From assembly GCF_016827605.1 (NCBI RefSeq), contig NZ_JAEPJQ010000001.1, positions 1,232,183 through 1,296,182 on the forward strand: a stretch of DNA of 64,000 bases, in the 5' to 3' direction. The DNA comes from Hyunsoonleella ulvae. GTDB lineage: Bacteria; Bacteroidota; Bacteroidia; Flavobacteriales; Flavobacteriaceae. Below are positions 45,665 through 54,778 of the stretch, one piece after another (position 1 is the first letter of the stretch; each line of letters begins with the position of its first letter). Below the pieces are notes generated by a model, which saw only the letters and a list, made by a program, of their open reading frames with translations, did not search any database and was not told the DNA's origin. The position numbers and the translations under genes were made by a program.

Positions 45665-46525
45665 ATGGCAAATCTAAAAGAAATACGTAACAGAATATCA
45701 TCGGTATCTTCAACGATGCAGATTACCAGTGCAATGAAAATGGTATCTGCAGCTAAATTGAAGAAGGCACAGGATGCTATTACTGCAATGCGACCTTATG
45801 CAGATAAATTAACAGAATTATTGCAGAGCCTAAGTGCTACCCTAGATGCCGATTCTGGAAGTCAGTTTTCTGAACAGCGAGATGTAAATAAGGTACTTAT
45901 TGTTGCAATTACTTCAAATAGAGGTTTAGCAGGAGCATTTAACTCTAATATTATAAAAGAAGTTAGTAGGTTAACATCTGAAACTTATGCTAACCAAGAG
46001 GTATCTTATGTAGCGATTGGAAAAAAGGCCAATGATGCATTTAAAAAGACAAATAAAGTTATCGAAAACCATAGTGAAGTATTCGATGACTTGACTTTTG
46101 AAAACGTTGCAGCCATTGCTCAGGATTTAATGGATAGATTTGTTGCTGGAGAGTTTGATAAGATTGAGATTGTGTACAACAAGTTTAAAAATGCTGCCAC
46201 ACAAATCGTAATGGCAGAGCAGTTTTTACCAATTGTGCCTGTTGAAGGTAATGCTAATACCAATGCTGATTATATCTTCGAACCTTCAAAAGAAGAAATC
46301 GTTGAAGAATTAATCCCAAAGTCATTAAAAACACAGTTGTTTAAAGGTATAAGGGATTCTTTTGCCTCAGAGCACGGTGCACGTATGACAGCGATGCACA
46401 AAGCGACAGATAATGCAACAGAGTTAAGAGATCAATTAAAATTAACGTACAACAAAGCACGTCAGGCAGCTATTACCAACGAAATCTTAGAAATTGTAGG
46501 TGGAGCAGAAGCTTTGAATAACTAG
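45665..46525 (+). CDS. atpG: F1 ATP synthase subunit gamma
   Basis: A 286-residue central stalk subunit with the N-terminal helix (KEIRNRISSVSSTMQITSAMKMVSAAKL), SNRGLAGAFNSN in the middle, and the C-terminal helix ARQAAITNEILEIVGGAEAL. Last gene of the operon; a repeat element and terminator follow. Confidence 0.95.
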   Translation: MANLKEIRNRISSVSSTMQITSAMKMVSAAKLKKAQDAITAMRPYADKLTELLQSLSATLDADSGSQFSEQRDVNKVLIVAITSNRGLAGAFNSNIIKEVSRLTSETYANQEVSYVAIGKKANDAFKKTNKVIENHSEVFDDLTFENVAAIAQDLMDRFVAGEFDKIEIVYNKFKNAATQIVMAEQFLPIVPVEGNANTNADYIFEPSKEEIVEELIPKSLKTQLFKGIRDSFASEHGARMTAMHKATDNATELRDQLKLTYNKARQAAITNEILEIVGGAEALNN

Positions 46526-46537
46526 AAACTGAATTTT

Positions 46538-46566
46538 GTCATCCTGAACTTGTTTCAGTATCTCAT
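46538..46566 (+). repeat. REP-like element of the GTCATCCTGAACTTG type
   Basis: A CTGAA...TTCAG dyad lies in GTCATCCTGAACTTGTTTC followed by AGTATCTCAT. Its flanks (GTCAT... and ...ATCTC) resemble those of the palindromes near the GIY-YIG gene, suggesting a second sub-type of the same class. Confidence 0.5.
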
Positions 46567-46578
46567 TACAGTATAATG

Positions 46579-46609
46579 AAAACCTAACTTTAACGAGTTG
46601 GGTTTTTTT
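46579..46609 (+). terminator. intrinsic terminator of the atp operon
   Basis: AACCTAACT (46581-46589) pairs with AGTTGGGTT (46596-46604) with one G-T pair, followed by seven T. It ends transcription after atpG. Confidence 0.8.
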
Positions 46610-46651
46610 GTTTTAAAAACCCTATTTTTAGGCATATCAAAAACTATATTT

Positions 46652-48106
46652 TTGAGCGCATTCAAATCTCTTTTTAAGCAAACTTTTATTTATGGTTTAG
46701 CAACAGTGCTACCCAGAATGCTTACTTTTTTACTTACGCCACTTTATACACAAGTAATGGCTGTTGGAGTTTATGGAAAGGTTTCAGTTATTTTTTCATG
46801 GTTTGCCATTTTTAATGTAGTTCTGGCTTATGGAATGGAGACTGCTTTTTTCCGCTTTTTTAATAAAGAAGATAATCAAGACAAGGTAGTTGGAACAGCC
46901 ACGCTATCCATAATTTTAACATCTCTGACGATATTTATCTTGGCATTACTGTTTAAACATCAAATAGCTAATGCAATAGATGTAGAAGCCCATCATATTA
47001 GTTTCGTCATCTGGATTTTATTTCTTGATGCATTGGTAATCATTCCTTTTGCATGGCTAAGAGCTAAGGCAAAACCATTGAAGTATGCAGTTATAAAAAT
47101 TACTAATGTTGCTGTTAATATTGGTTTCAACCTATTTTTCTTTCTTATGCTAGCAGATCTAGCAGAACAAAATGGCATATTTGGTGCAATTTATAAAACA
47201 AATTTTGAAATAAGCTATGTACTTATAGCCAACCTAATTGCTAGTGGACTTACACTTATCTTAATGTTATCTTTCTACGTGAAAGTCAAATATATATTTG
47301 ACTCAAGACTGTGGAAAAGTATGTTGCGTTATGCATTCCCAGTTCTAATAGCAGGATTAGCATATACTACAATAGAAACTTTTAATCGTATTTTGTTAGA
47401 AAGCAGTTTGTCTACAGCAGCAAGCCCAGAAAATGAAGTTGGAATGTTTTCGGCATGTTATAAATTGGCTTTATTCATGACTTTGTTTGCTACTGCATTT
47501 CGTTTAGGTATAGAACCTTATTTTTTTAGTCATGCAAAAGCGAAAAATCCACAAAAGAACTATGCCCGAATTTTAGAATACTTTGTGATTTTTGGCTCAG
47601 TAATTTTGTTAACTGTCGTAGTGTTTTCTGATATTTTAAAAGTTATTATCATCAGGGATGAAGATTTTTGGGAGGCGATGTGGATTGTGCCAATTATTCT
47701 TATTGCCAGTTTTTGTTTAGGCATTTATCACAACCTTTCAGTATGGTACAAAATCACTGACCGCACAAAATTTGGAGCCTATATTTCTGTAGTTGGCGCC
47801 ATAATTACTTTAGCATTAAACATATGGTTAATTCCAATTATTAGCTATAAAGGATCTGCAATTGCAACTTTGGCTGCTTATGGCACAATGGTTTTATTAT
47901 CGTATTATTTTGGTAGAAAATATTACCCTATTCCCTATAATATCAAGAAAATAGGATTATATTTAGTAGTTTCAGTAGTGTCATCAGTGGTTTATTTCTA
48001 CCAATTTAGATCCAATTATGTTGTTGGAATTTCTATGTTAGTTGTATTTTTGGGAATCGTTTATTTTTCAGAGAAGAACGAACTAAAACAATTACTTAAA
48101 AAATAA
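46652..48106 (+). CDS. oligosaccharide flippase / polysaccharide biosynthesis membrane protein
   Basis: A 484-residue protein with about 14 membrane helices and the N-terminal [17 protein letters not shown] of MATE/PST-type flippases. An open frame extends to 46598, but that part lies inside the atp terminator, so TTG at 46652 ([10 protein letters not shown]) is preferred. This TTG is also the end of a TATTTTTG promoter-like box (46647-46654), leaving the promoter uncertain. It is unlinked to the main polysaccharide locus. Followed by dut after one base. Confidence 0.82.
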   Translation: MSAFKSLFKQTFIYGLATVLPRMLTFLLTPLYTQVMAVGVYGKVSVIFSWFAIFNVVLAYGMETAFFRFFNKEDNQDKVVGTATLSIILTSLTIFILALLFKHQIANAIDVEAHHISFVIWILFLDALVIIPFAWLRAKAKPLKYAVIKITNVAVNIGFNLFFFLMLADLAEQNGIFGAIYKTNFEISYVLIANLIASGLTLILMLSFYVKVKYIFDSRLWKSMLRYAFPVLIAGLAYTTIETFNRILLESSLSTAASPENEVGMFSACYKLALFMTLFATAFRLGIEPYFFSHAKAKNPQKNYARILEYFVIFGSVILLTVVVFSDILKVIIIRDEDFWEAMWIVPIILIASFCLGIYHNLSVWYKITDRTKFGAYISVVGAIITLALNIWLIPIISYKGSAIATLAAYGTMVLLSYYFGRKYYPIPYNIKKIGLYLVVSVVSSVVYFYQFRSNYVVGISMLVVFLGIVYFSEKNELKQLLKK

Positions 48107-48107
48107 T

Positions 48108-48542
48108 ATGAAAATAAAAATCATTAATACATCCAATCACGATTTACCACATTATGAAACTATAGCATCAGCAGGAATGGATTTACGAGCTAATATATCA
48201 GAACCTAGAGTTTTAAAGCCTTTAGAACGCAGTATAGTGGGTACAGGCCTATTTATAGAGCTTCCAGTAGGTTTAGAGGCACAAGTACGTCCAAGAAGTG
48301 GTTTAGCGGCTAAAAAGGGAATTACAGTGTTAAATGCCCCCGGAACCATAGATGCGGATTACAGAGGAGAGATAGGCGTAATTCTTGTAAATCTATCCAA
48401 TGAAGATTTTACCATTAATAATGGGGAGCGTATTGCACAATTAGTTGTAGCTAAGCATGAGCGTGCTGAATGGGAAGAAGTAGAAGAATTATCTTCAACA
48501 GAAAGAGGTGCAGGTGGCTTTGGGAGTACTGGAACAAAATAA
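48108..48542 (+). CDS. dut: dUTP diphosphatase
   Basis: A 144-residue trimeric dUTPase that hydrolyses dUTP to dUMP. All five family motifs are visible: [41 protein letters not shown] and the C-terminal [14 protein letters not shown] palindrome begins two bases after its stop. Confidence 0.95.
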   Translation: MKIKIINTSNHDLPHYETIASAGMDLRANISEPRVLKPLERSIVGTGLFIELPVGLEAQVRPRSGLAAKKGITVLNAPGTIDADYRGEIGVILVNLSNEDFTINNGERIAQLVVAKHERAEWEEVEELSSTERGAGGFGSTGTK

Positions 48543-48544
48543 AT

Positions 48545-48564
48545 ATTCCTGCGAAAGCAGGAAT
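48545..48564 (+). repeat. REP-like palindrome, left of the GIY-YIG gene
   Basis: ATTCCTGC and GCAGGAAT form a perfect 8-bp stem with a GAAA tetraloop. The GAAA loop on the plus strand gives it the opposite orientation to the two copies downstream. Confidence 0.85.
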
Positions 48565-48580
48565 CTCTGAATCGATAGAA

Positions 48581-48895
48581 ATGAAGTTATGGTATGTTTA
48601 TGTAATGGCAAATAAGTCGAACGGAACTATTTACATAGGTATAACGAATGAAATTGAAGAAAGAGTCAAGGAACATAAATTAAAGGTATTTCCTAAATCG
48701 TTTACGGCAAAATATAATTGCGATAAATTAATTTATTTTGAAGAGTTTGAAAATGGAGAAGAGGCTGTAAAAAGAGAAAGGCAGTTCAAAAAGTGGAAAA
48801 GAGATTGGAAGATTGATTTGATAGAAGATATGAATCCAAATTGGATAGATTTAAGTGTTAATTGGAATTTTAATTACAATACATTACGAAAATAA
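48581..48895 (+). CDS. GIY-YIG nuclease family protein
   Basis: A 104-residue single-domain protein from ATG at 48581. The GIY-YIG core is WYVYVMANKSNGTIYIGIT (residues about 3-21), then the helix with the catalytic Arg region (EERVKEH) and the FEEFENGEEAVKRERQFKKW segment holding the metal-binding Glu. This matches the small UPF0213/YhbQ-like type. It sits between dut and a nucleotidyltransferase and is enclosed by REP-like palindromes in inverted orientation, 17 bases before the ATG and 9 to 65 bases after the stop. A role in moving or processing those repeats is inference. Confidence 0.88.
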   Translation: MKLWYVYVMANKSNGTIYIGITNEIEERVKEHKLKVFPKSFTAKYNCDKLIYFEEFENGEEAVKRERQFKKWKRDWKIDLIEDMNPNWIDLSVNWNFNYNTLRK

Positions 48896-48902
48896 ATAAT
48901 GA

Positions 48903-48923
48903 TAATCCTGCTTTCGCGGGAAT
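48903..48923 (-). repeat. REP-like palindrome, right of the GIY-YIG gene (copy 1)
   Basis: AATCCTGC-TTTC-GCGGGAAT forms a stem with two mismatches. Read on the minus strand it is ATTCCCGC-GAAA-GCAGGATT, matching the left copy. Confidence 0.75.
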
Positions 48924-48943
48924 AATGTTTAACCTAAAAAAAG

Positions 48944-48962
48944 ATACCCGCTTTCGCGGGCA
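48944..48962 (-). repeat. REP-like palindrome, right of the GIY-YIG gene (copy 2)
   Basis: CCCGC (48947-48951), TTTC and GCGGG (48956-48960) form a perfect 5-bp stem with the same loop. It ends directly before the start region of the nucleotidyltransferase gene. Confidence 0.75.
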
Positions 48963-48967
48963 TGTGT

Positions 48968-49987
48968 ATGAAAATAATAGTCCCAATGGCAGGTCGAGGT
49001 TCTCGATTACGTCCGCATAGTTTAACCGTACCAAAACCATTAATACCAGTTGCTGGCCAACCTATAGTACACCGTTTGGTAAAAGATATAGCTAAGGTAT
49101 TAAAACAACCTATAGACGAAATCGCCTTTGTACTTGGAGATCCTGCATGGTTTGGCGATGATGTAGTGTCAAGTTTAGAAGATTTAGCTAAAAGTTTAGG
49201 TGCAAAAGCGTCTATTTACCGTCAAGATAAACCTTTAGGTACAGGGCATGCCATTATGTGTGCCAAGCCATCATTATCAGGGCCAGCTGTAATTGCATAT
49301 GCAGACACGTTAATTAGAGCAGAGTTTGATTTAGACCCAGAGGCAGATAGTGTGATTTGGACAAAACAGGTAGAGAACCCAGAAGCTTATGGCGTTGTGA
49401 AGCTAAATACAAACAATGAAATTGTAGAGTTAGTTGAAAAGCCAGAAGTATTTGTAAGCGATCAGGCCGTTATAGGGATCTACTATTTTAAAGATGTCGC
49501 GGTTTTAAAAGGGAAACTACAAGAAATACTAGATGAGAACGTTATGAATGGTGGCGAGTACCAAATTAATGATGGTATTAAGCGTATGATGGCAGATGGT
49601 AAGATTTTTAAAACAGGAACGGTTGATGAATGGATGGACTGCGGAAATAAAACCATTACTATAGAGACTAACCAACGTATGCTGGGCTTTTTAGAAGCTG
49701 ATGGCGAAGAGCAGTTAGTGGCTGCTTCGGCGAAGTTAGAAAATTCGAACATCATCAAACCTTGTTTTGTAGGCGAGGATGTTGTTCTCAAAAACACAAC
49801 CATTGGACCATTTGTTTCTGTAGGGAATGGTACGGTTATTGAAAACTCAACGATTGAAAACAGTTTAATTCAAACCAATACAGCAATAAAAAATGCCAAG
49901 TTAAACAATGCCATGATTGGAAATAACGTAAAATACAATGGCGAGTTTACAAGTATTAGTATTGGCGATTATTCGGTTTTAGAATAG
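48968..49987 (+). CDS. sugar nucleotidyltransferase with C-terminal left-handed beta-helix
   Basis: A 339-residue protein with the pyrophosphorylase loop MAGRGSRLRPHSLTVPKPLIP at the N-terminus, ending in hexapeptide-like repeats (NSTIENSLIQTNTAIKNAKL). It would join a sugar-1-phosphate to a nucleotide; the exact pair is unknown. ATG at 48968 is chosen because the family begins MKIIVPMAG; an ATG six bases earlier abuts the REP palindrome. Confidence 0.82.
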   Translation: MKIIVPMAGRGSRLRPHSLTVPKPLIPVAGQPIVHRLVKDIAKVLKQPIDEIAFVLGDPAWFGDDVVSSLEDLAKSLGAKASIYRQDKPLGTGHAIMCAKPSLSGPAVIAYADTLIRAEFDLDPEADSVIWTKQVENPEAYGVVKLNTNNEIVELVEKPEVFVSDQAVIGIYYFKDVAVLKGKLQEILDENVMNGGEYQINDGIKRMMADGKIFKTGTVDEWMDCGNKTITIETNQRMLGFLEADGEEQLVAASAKLENSNIIKPCFVGEDVVLKNTTIGPFVSVGNGTVIENSTIENSLIQTNTAIKNAKLNNAMIGNNVKYNGEFTSISIGDYSVLE

Positions 49988-49999
49988 AACTTTACTATT

Positions 50000-50302
50000 A
50001 TGTACGTTGTTCTTTATTTGTTTGTAGTGAAACCAAATCAAGTCGATACATTCATTAAAGGATGGAAAGGTTTAACAAATTTAATTTACCAATATGAAGG
50101 TAGTTTAGGATCACGACTTCATAAAAGAACACATTTAGAGTACATCGCATATGCACAATGGCCTAGTAAGGAGATGTTTGATAATTCAGGAGGTAATTTA
50201 CCAAAAGAAGGAGATGAATATCGAGATTTAATGAGATCATCTTGCAGCAAAATAGAAATTATAACTAAAGCTGAAGTTGTTGAAAACTTGCTAAGAGATT
50301 AA
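50000..50302 (+). CDS. antibiotic biosynthesis monooxygenase (ABM)-like small protein
   Basis: A 100-residue protein with the ferredoxin-like ABM pattern: FVVKPNQVDTFIKGWKGLTN, YEGSLGSRLHKR and AYAQWPSKEMF. Some family members are heme-degrading or quinone-forming enzymes, many have unknown roles. It lies 12 bases after the nucleotidyltransferase gene and 4 bases before the TPR gene. Confidence 0.72.
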   Translation: MYVVLYLFVVKPNQVDTFIKGWKGLTNLIYQYEGSLGSRLHKRTHLEYIAYAQWPSKEMFDNSGGNLPKEGDEYRDLMRSSCSKIEIITKAEVVENLLRD

Positions 50303-50306
50303 TTAT

Positions 50307-51662
50307 ATGATTAAAAAGTCGCTCTACATACTTTTTTTCTTTGGAATGTTATGTGTTCCACAAGTAAACTGTGCCCAAGTAGATTTTAATAAAACACCTG
50401 ATGACGATTTAGGAATAGTAGAAGACCAGTTTCAAGAACTCTTTTTTGAAGCTTTAAAACAAAAGGGCGTAGAAAACTATGATAGAGCAGTGGAGGCATT
50501 ACAAAAATGTATTGACATTGATAAATCGCCCGCTGTACTGTATTTTGAGCTAGGTAAAAACTACATAAAACTTAAAAACTTTGGTGCTGCAGAAGAAGCG
50601 TTAACAACGGCTGTGGAAAAAGCTCCTGATAACGAGTGGTATTTAGATGAGCTCTATGGGTATTACGTAAGCCAGAACGATTTAAAAAAAGCCCTTAAAA
50701 CCGTACAGCAATTAGTGCAATACCATCCTGACTATAAGCAGGATTTAGCTACACTTTACGTAAAAATGGAAAAGTACGACGATGCTCTGGAAATTCTGGA
50801 TGATTTAGATGCTTCATTTGGTATTTCTGTGTCTAGAGATGTACTCAGGAATAGAATTTACAAGGCTACAGGACGGGCCAAGGAACAGATAAAAAATCTG
50901 AAATCAAGAGTTGATAAAAACCCAAAAAATGAAGCTAATTATTTGGCATTAATTTATCGCTACAGTGAACAAGGACTTAAGGAAAAAGCTTTTGAAACTG
51001 CACAAGAATTACTTAAAATACAACCAAATTCCCAAGTAGTACATTTGGCACTCTATAAGTTTTATTTGGATAGGAACAATACAGAAGAAGCTATTAAATC
51101 TATGAAAATTGTTGTGCAAAGCAACGATATAAAACCTGAAGCGAAAATGAAAGTGCTTTCAGATTTTGTAAATTTTGTAAAGCGCAATCCACAGTATGAA
51201 ACAGATTTGATAGAGGCCACTACCATTCTTGATGGTACCGCAGATGCTAAAACCTTGGCTGATTTAGGACTGTATTACCTCAATAAGGGCGATAAGGAAA
51301 ATGCATTAAAAAATTACCAAGAAGCCTTAAAATTGGATGATAACAATTTTGGTATATTAAAAAATGTACTTATGCTTCATATAGATTTAAAACAATTTGA
51401 AGTTGCCAAAACCAAAAGTGATGCGGCCATTTTAAAATACCCAGCGCAGCCTTTACCCTATTTAATTAACGGTATAGCTTTAAACGCATTGCAAAAGTCA
51501 AAAGAAGCGATAGATGTTTTAGAATCTGGATTGGATTGGATTGTAGATGATAATAATATAGAGGCCGATTTTTATACCGAAATGGCTAAAGCGCACACGC
51601 AATTAAACAATACAGCAAAAGCTAAATCGTTTATGGATAAGGCAAATGCCCTAAAATCTTAA
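50307..51662 (+). CDS. secreted tetratricopeptide repeat protein
   Basis: A 451-residue protein with a signal peptide (MIKKSLYILFFFGMLCVPQVNCAQ is too long to be cytoplasmic; cleavage near residue 22-23) and about ten TPR units, clear at 75-110 and 320-365 (LADLGLYYLNKGDKENALKN). Probably a periplasmic scaffold. Tightly linked to DUF4292 and EnvC-like genes, suggesting envelope assembly. Confidence 0.82.
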   Translation: MIKKSLYILFFFGMLCVPQVNCAQVDFNKTPDDDLGIVEDQFQELFFEALKQKGVENYDRAVEALQKCIDIDKSPAVLYFELGKNYIKLKNFGAAEEALTTAVEKAPDNEWYLDELYGYYVSQNDLKKALKTVQQLVQYHPDYKQDLATLYVKMEKYDDALEILDDLDASFGISVSRDVLRNRIYKATGRAKEQIKNLKSRVDKNPKNEANYLALIYRYSEQGLKEKAFETAQELLKIQPNSQVVHLALYKFYLDRNNTEEAIKSMKIVVQSNDIKPEAKMKVLSDFVNFVKRNPQYETDLIEATTILDGTADAKTLADLGLYYLNKGDKENALKNYQEALKLDDNNFGILKNVLMLHIDLKQFEVAKTKSDAAILKYPAQPLPYLINGIALNALQKSKEAIDVLESGLDWIVDDNNIEADFYTEMAKAHTQLNNTAKAKSFMDKANALKS

Positions 51663-51677
51663 ATAAAACCTCAAATT

Positions 51678-52451
51678 TTGAAATATAAACATACCCTACC
51701 TTTAGTTTTAGTTATATTTTTTGTGGGGTTTACAAATTGTAAATCAGCAAAAACTGTTACAGGAACTGAGAGCAATCTAAAGCTTTCTGCAAGGCAGCTT
51801 ATAAAAGAAAATAAAAAGCAAACTCCAGATTTTAGAACCTTGCAATCGAAATTAAAGATTACTTATTCTGAAGGCGATAAAAAACAATCACATACAGTAA
51901 TTTACCGTATGGAAAAAGATAAAGTGTTATGGATGAGTGCTCCTTTTGGAATTATAAGAGCTAAAATTACACCACAAAACGTAGCATTCTATAATAAATT
52001 AGATAACACGTATTTTGAGGGCGATTTTCAATATTTTAGTCAATTACTAGGAACAACATTAGATTTTGAGAAGGTGCAAAATATTATTTTAGGAGAAGCC
52101 TTGTTCAATTTAAACAATGATAAATATACATTATCTGTACAAGACAAAAACTATGTGTTGCAACCTAAAGAACAACGTAAGTTATTTGAAATATTCTTTC
52201 TTTTAGACCCATCACTTTTTAAGGTGACCTCACAGCAACTATCGCAAATGTCTGTACATCGGCATTTGCAAATCGATTATTTGGCACACCAGAAGGTAGA
52301 CAATCAAATACTACCAGAACATGTTAAGGTAATAGCTGTAGAAGGTAATGAGGAACTCATTGCAGAATTAGAGTTTAAATCAGTAGCATTGAACGAGGAT
52401 TTAAGGTTTCCGTTTAAAATCCCTTCAGGATTCAAAAAAATAGAGCTATAA
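51678..52451 (+). CDS. DUF4292 domain-containing lipoprotein
   Basis: A 257-residue protein with a lipobox (TNCKSAK, Cys21) and a beta-rich LolB/LppX-like DUF4292 domain. The start is TTG at 51678. It overlaps the EnvC-like gene by one base. A role in moving lipids or lipoproteins is only suggested by the fold class. Confidence 0.8.
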   Translation: MKYKHTLPLVLVIFFVGFTNCKSAKTVTGTESNLKLSARQLIKENKKQTPDFRTLQSKLKITYSEGDKKQSHTVIYRMEKDKVLWMSAPFGIIRAKITPQNVAFYNKLDNTYFEGDFQYFSQLLGTTLDFEKVQNIILGEALFNLNNDKYTLSVQDKNYVLQPKEQRKLFEIFFLLDPSLFKVTSQQLSQMSVHRHLQIDYLAHQKVDNQILPEHVKVIAVEGNEELIAELEFKSVALNEDLRFPFKIPSGFKKIEL

Positions 52452-53677
52452 TGTATTTTAAAACCCACATACTTAGAAGTTGTTTTGTGCTTCTTGTTTT
52501 TGTTGGGTCTACCCAAGTTTTTGCCCAAAGCCCTAAACAAAAACAACTAGAAACGCGTAGGCAGGAACTGCGGCGGGAAATACAAAATATTAATGCTCTA
52601 CGAGCAGAAAACAGATCGAAAGAGAAGTCTCAACTCTCTCTAATAGAAGATTTTAATTATAAAATTAGTGTTTTAAAGAATCTTATTAAAGTTACCAATC
52701 AGCAAGCCAATTTGTTAACGCGGGAAATCAATAATAATCTAAAACAAATTGATAACCTGCGAGATGAATTAAAATTGCTAAAAGAAGACTATGCGGCTAT
52801 GATTGTAAAATCATATAAGAGCCGAAATCAGCAAAGCCGTATAATGTTCCTATTGTCTTCAAACGATTTTAAGCAAGCCTACAAAAGGTTGCAGTATATG
52901 AAACAATATACAAGTCATCAAAAAGAACAAGGCGAAACTATTAAGGCGAAAACAGCTCAATTACAGCAGATAAATAAAGATTTACAAGTTCAAAAAGAAG
53001 AAAAACAAAAACTAATAGCCGAAAATAAAAAGACGCAAAGCATATTAGAAAAAGAACGTGCGCAACATCGCTCTATCATGGCTTCTATACAAAAAGATTT
53101 AAGCAAATATACCTCACAAATAAAAGTCAAGCAACGGGAAGCTGCAAGAATAGATAGGGAAATACAGCGTATTGTTAGAGCAGAAATAGCTAAATCCAAT
53201 AAAAACAAAACGACATCAAATAACAGCAGTAGTTTTGCCTTAACAGCCGAAGAAAAAGTGCTAGCCAGTAATTTTGTATCTAATAAAGGCAAACTACCAT
53301 GGCCCGTAGAAAAAGGTTTTGTAAAGGCGCGCTATGGCAAGCAACCTTCTTTGATAGACAGGTCGCTAACCGTGCAACGTAATGGTGTGTTAATTAATAC
53401 CGAGAAAAATGCAAAAGCCCGTGTGGTTTTTAACGGTACCGTAATTAGGGTTACGGCCATAAGAAACTCTAACCCTATGGTAATGATTAAGCATGGTAAC
53501 TATATTACGGTTTACAAAAACTTATCTAAGGTATATGTTAAGGAAGGCGATAAACTTAAAACCAAGGACATTATTGGCGAAGTATCAACTAATTCAGAGG
53601 GCGATACCGTTTTAAGCTTTTCTATATTTAAGGATGCACAAACGCAGAACCCAGCCAGTTGGATTTACAGAATGTAA
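52451..53677 (+). CDS. EnvC-like murein hydrolase activator (M23 domain)
   Basis: A 408-residue protein: signal peptide (to about residue 26), long coiled coils (about 27-250) and a C-terminal degenerate LytM domain (about 280-408: LPWPVEKGFVKARYGKQ, MIKHGNYITVYKNLSKVYVKEGDK). The catalytic HxxxD and HxH zinc motifs are absent (SFSIFK replaces HLHF), as in EnvC. It therefore activates amidases instead of cutting peptidoglycan. Confidence 0.87.
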   Translation: MYFKTHILRSCFVLLVFVGSTQVFAQSPKQKQLETRRQELRREIQNINALRAENRSKEKSQLSLIEDFNYKISVLKNLIKVTNQQANLLTREINNNLKQIDNLRDELKLLKEDYAAMIVKSYKSRNQQSRIMFLLSSNDFKQAYKRLQYMKQYTSHQKEQGETIKAKTAQLQQINKDLQVQKEEKQKLIAENKKTQSILEKERAQHRSIMASIQKDLSKYTSQIKVKQREAARIDREIQRIVRAEIAKSNKNKTTSNNSSSFALTAEEKVLASNFVSNKGKLPWPVEKGFVKARYGKQPSLIDRSLTVQRNGVLINTEKNAKARVVFNGTVIRVTAIRNSNPMVMIKHGNYITVYKNLSKVYVKEGDKLKTKDIIGEVSTNSEGDTVLSFSIFKDAQTQNPASWIYRM

Positions 53678-53932
53678 TTTGACTTCCAAGGCTTTAGATT
53701 TTTTAACGTAGTTCGCATAAAATTTATAGAAAAATAGCTAATAGTTCAATAAAACAGTAGCTTGTTACCTTGTGCAGTGGAAAGGCATCTAAATAATGCT
53801 ATTTCAACTAGGTTTCGACTTTGCTCAAACTGACATAACTTACTTATCTTCAATTCAATAAAAATAATTTATGTCGAACTGACAGTAACCTACAAGGTAC
53901 TTTAGACCTTGCAGGATAAAGAAAATGTTGTT
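53678..53932. repeat. intergenic region with several dispersed repeats
   Basis: No gene. It holds GTTTCGACTTTGCTCAAAC (53812-53830), an inverted pair GACATAA (53832-53838) / TTATGTC (53869-53875), and a hairpin CCTACAAGGT (53889-53898) / ACCTTGCAGG (53906-53915) with one mismatch. The hairpin lacks a T-run, so it is a repeat more than a terminator. Confidence 0.6.
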
Positions 53933-54145
53933 TTATACTCTGGTTACCACATAACCACGTCTTGTTTTTCGGTAATGATTACCATTCCAAAAATAATAGC
54001 GTTTCCCTTTTACGGTTACAATTTTATAATGTCTTGGAGGTGTTTTTACAATGGTTACAGATGCAGGTCTTGTTACCACTCTTGTGGCACAAGACGATAA
54101 ACTCATCATACAAATAGTAGATAATAAAATAACAAAAGTTCTCAT
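53933..54145 (-). CDS. small lipoprotein, unknown function
   Basis: A 70-residue protein with a lipobox (LSSCA, Cys19) and a basic, tyrosine-rich tail (RYYFWNGNHYRKTRRGYVV). Similar tails occur in small envelope proteins of the DUF6515 type, from memory. Function unknown. Confidence 0.6.
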   Translation of the reverse strand: MRTFVILLSTICMMSLSSCATRVVTRPASVTIVKTPPRHYKIVTVKGKRYYFWNGNHYRKTRRGYVVTRV

Positions 54146-54202
54146 AGCATTAAGATTTTGGGTTTCTTTAATACTTATAAGACTTTAGTGGTCTAAAAAG
54201 GT

Positions 54203-54712
54203 TTAATCAAATAAAGCCTTTAACTCAGTAGCATCACTAGGTTTTATTTTACCAGCAAGTAATAAGCTCAATTGCTTTCTACGTAAAGCCGCTTTAAAGC
54301 GCTCTTTTTCTAAGTCGGTTTCTGGAGTAACTTCTGGTACTGCCACAGGACGTCCAGTTTCATCAACTGCTACAAAGGTATAAATAGCTTCATTTGCTTT
54401 GGATCTAGCACCAGATTCTCTATCTTCCATCCAAACATCAATATAAATTTCCATAGAAGTATTAAAAGCTCTAGAAACTTTAGCTTCAACAGTAACTACA
54501 CTACCAAGAGGCACAGCCCTATTAAAAGCCACGTGGTTAACAGAAGCGGTAACTACAATACGTCTGCTATGGCGCCTTGCAGCAATACTTGCAGCGCGAT
54601 CCATGCGTGCTAGAAGTTCGCCACCAAATAAATTATTTAACGGATTGGTTTCACTAGGTAAAACCATATCAGTCATTGTAGTTTTAGATTGTTCAGGAGT
54701 CTTTGCTTGCAT
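54203..54712 (-). CDS. acyl-CoA thioesterase (hotdog fold)
   Basis: A 169-residue protein with the hotdog signature NPLNNLFGGELLARMDRAA, the ASVNHVAFNRAVPLGSVV segment and VDETGRPV. It hydrolyses acyl-CoA, chain length unknown. The frame opens to a TTG at 54733, but that TTG is part of the promoter box, so ATG at 54712 is taken as start. Confidence 0.87.
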   Translation of the reverse strand: MQAKTPEQSKTTMTDMVLPSETNPLNNLFGGELLARMDRAASIAARRHSRRIVVTASVNHVAFNRAVPLGSVVTVEAKVSRAFNTSMEIYIDVWMEDRESGARSKANEAIYTFVAVDETGRPVAVPEVTPETDLEKERFKAALRRKQLSLLLAGKIKPSDATELKALFD

Positions 54713-54730
54713 CTTTTTTGTTTGATGCTG

Positions 54731-54738
54731 CAAAGTTA
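54731..54738 (-). promoter_or_regulatory. -7 promoter box (TAnnTTTG) for the thioesterase gene
   Basis: The minus strand reads TAACTTTG, 18 bases before the ATG at 54712. It overlaps the spurious upstream TTG start. Confidence 0.55.
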
Positions 54739-54778
54739 CGTATTAAAGCGATAATGTAAATTGTAATTTTCTGTTAAA

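Noticed and set aside
46598..46651. N-terminal extension of the flippase
   Set aside because: These codons lie in the T-rich arm of the atp terminator and would precede the usual family N-terminus.
53889..53915. Terminator after the EnvC-like gene
   Set aside because: The hairpin has no following T-run on either strand; treated as a repeat.
53909..54100. 63-codon plus-strand frame opposite the small lipoprotein
   Set aside because: The minus strand codes a protein with lipobox and coherent tail; the plus frame has nothing comparable.
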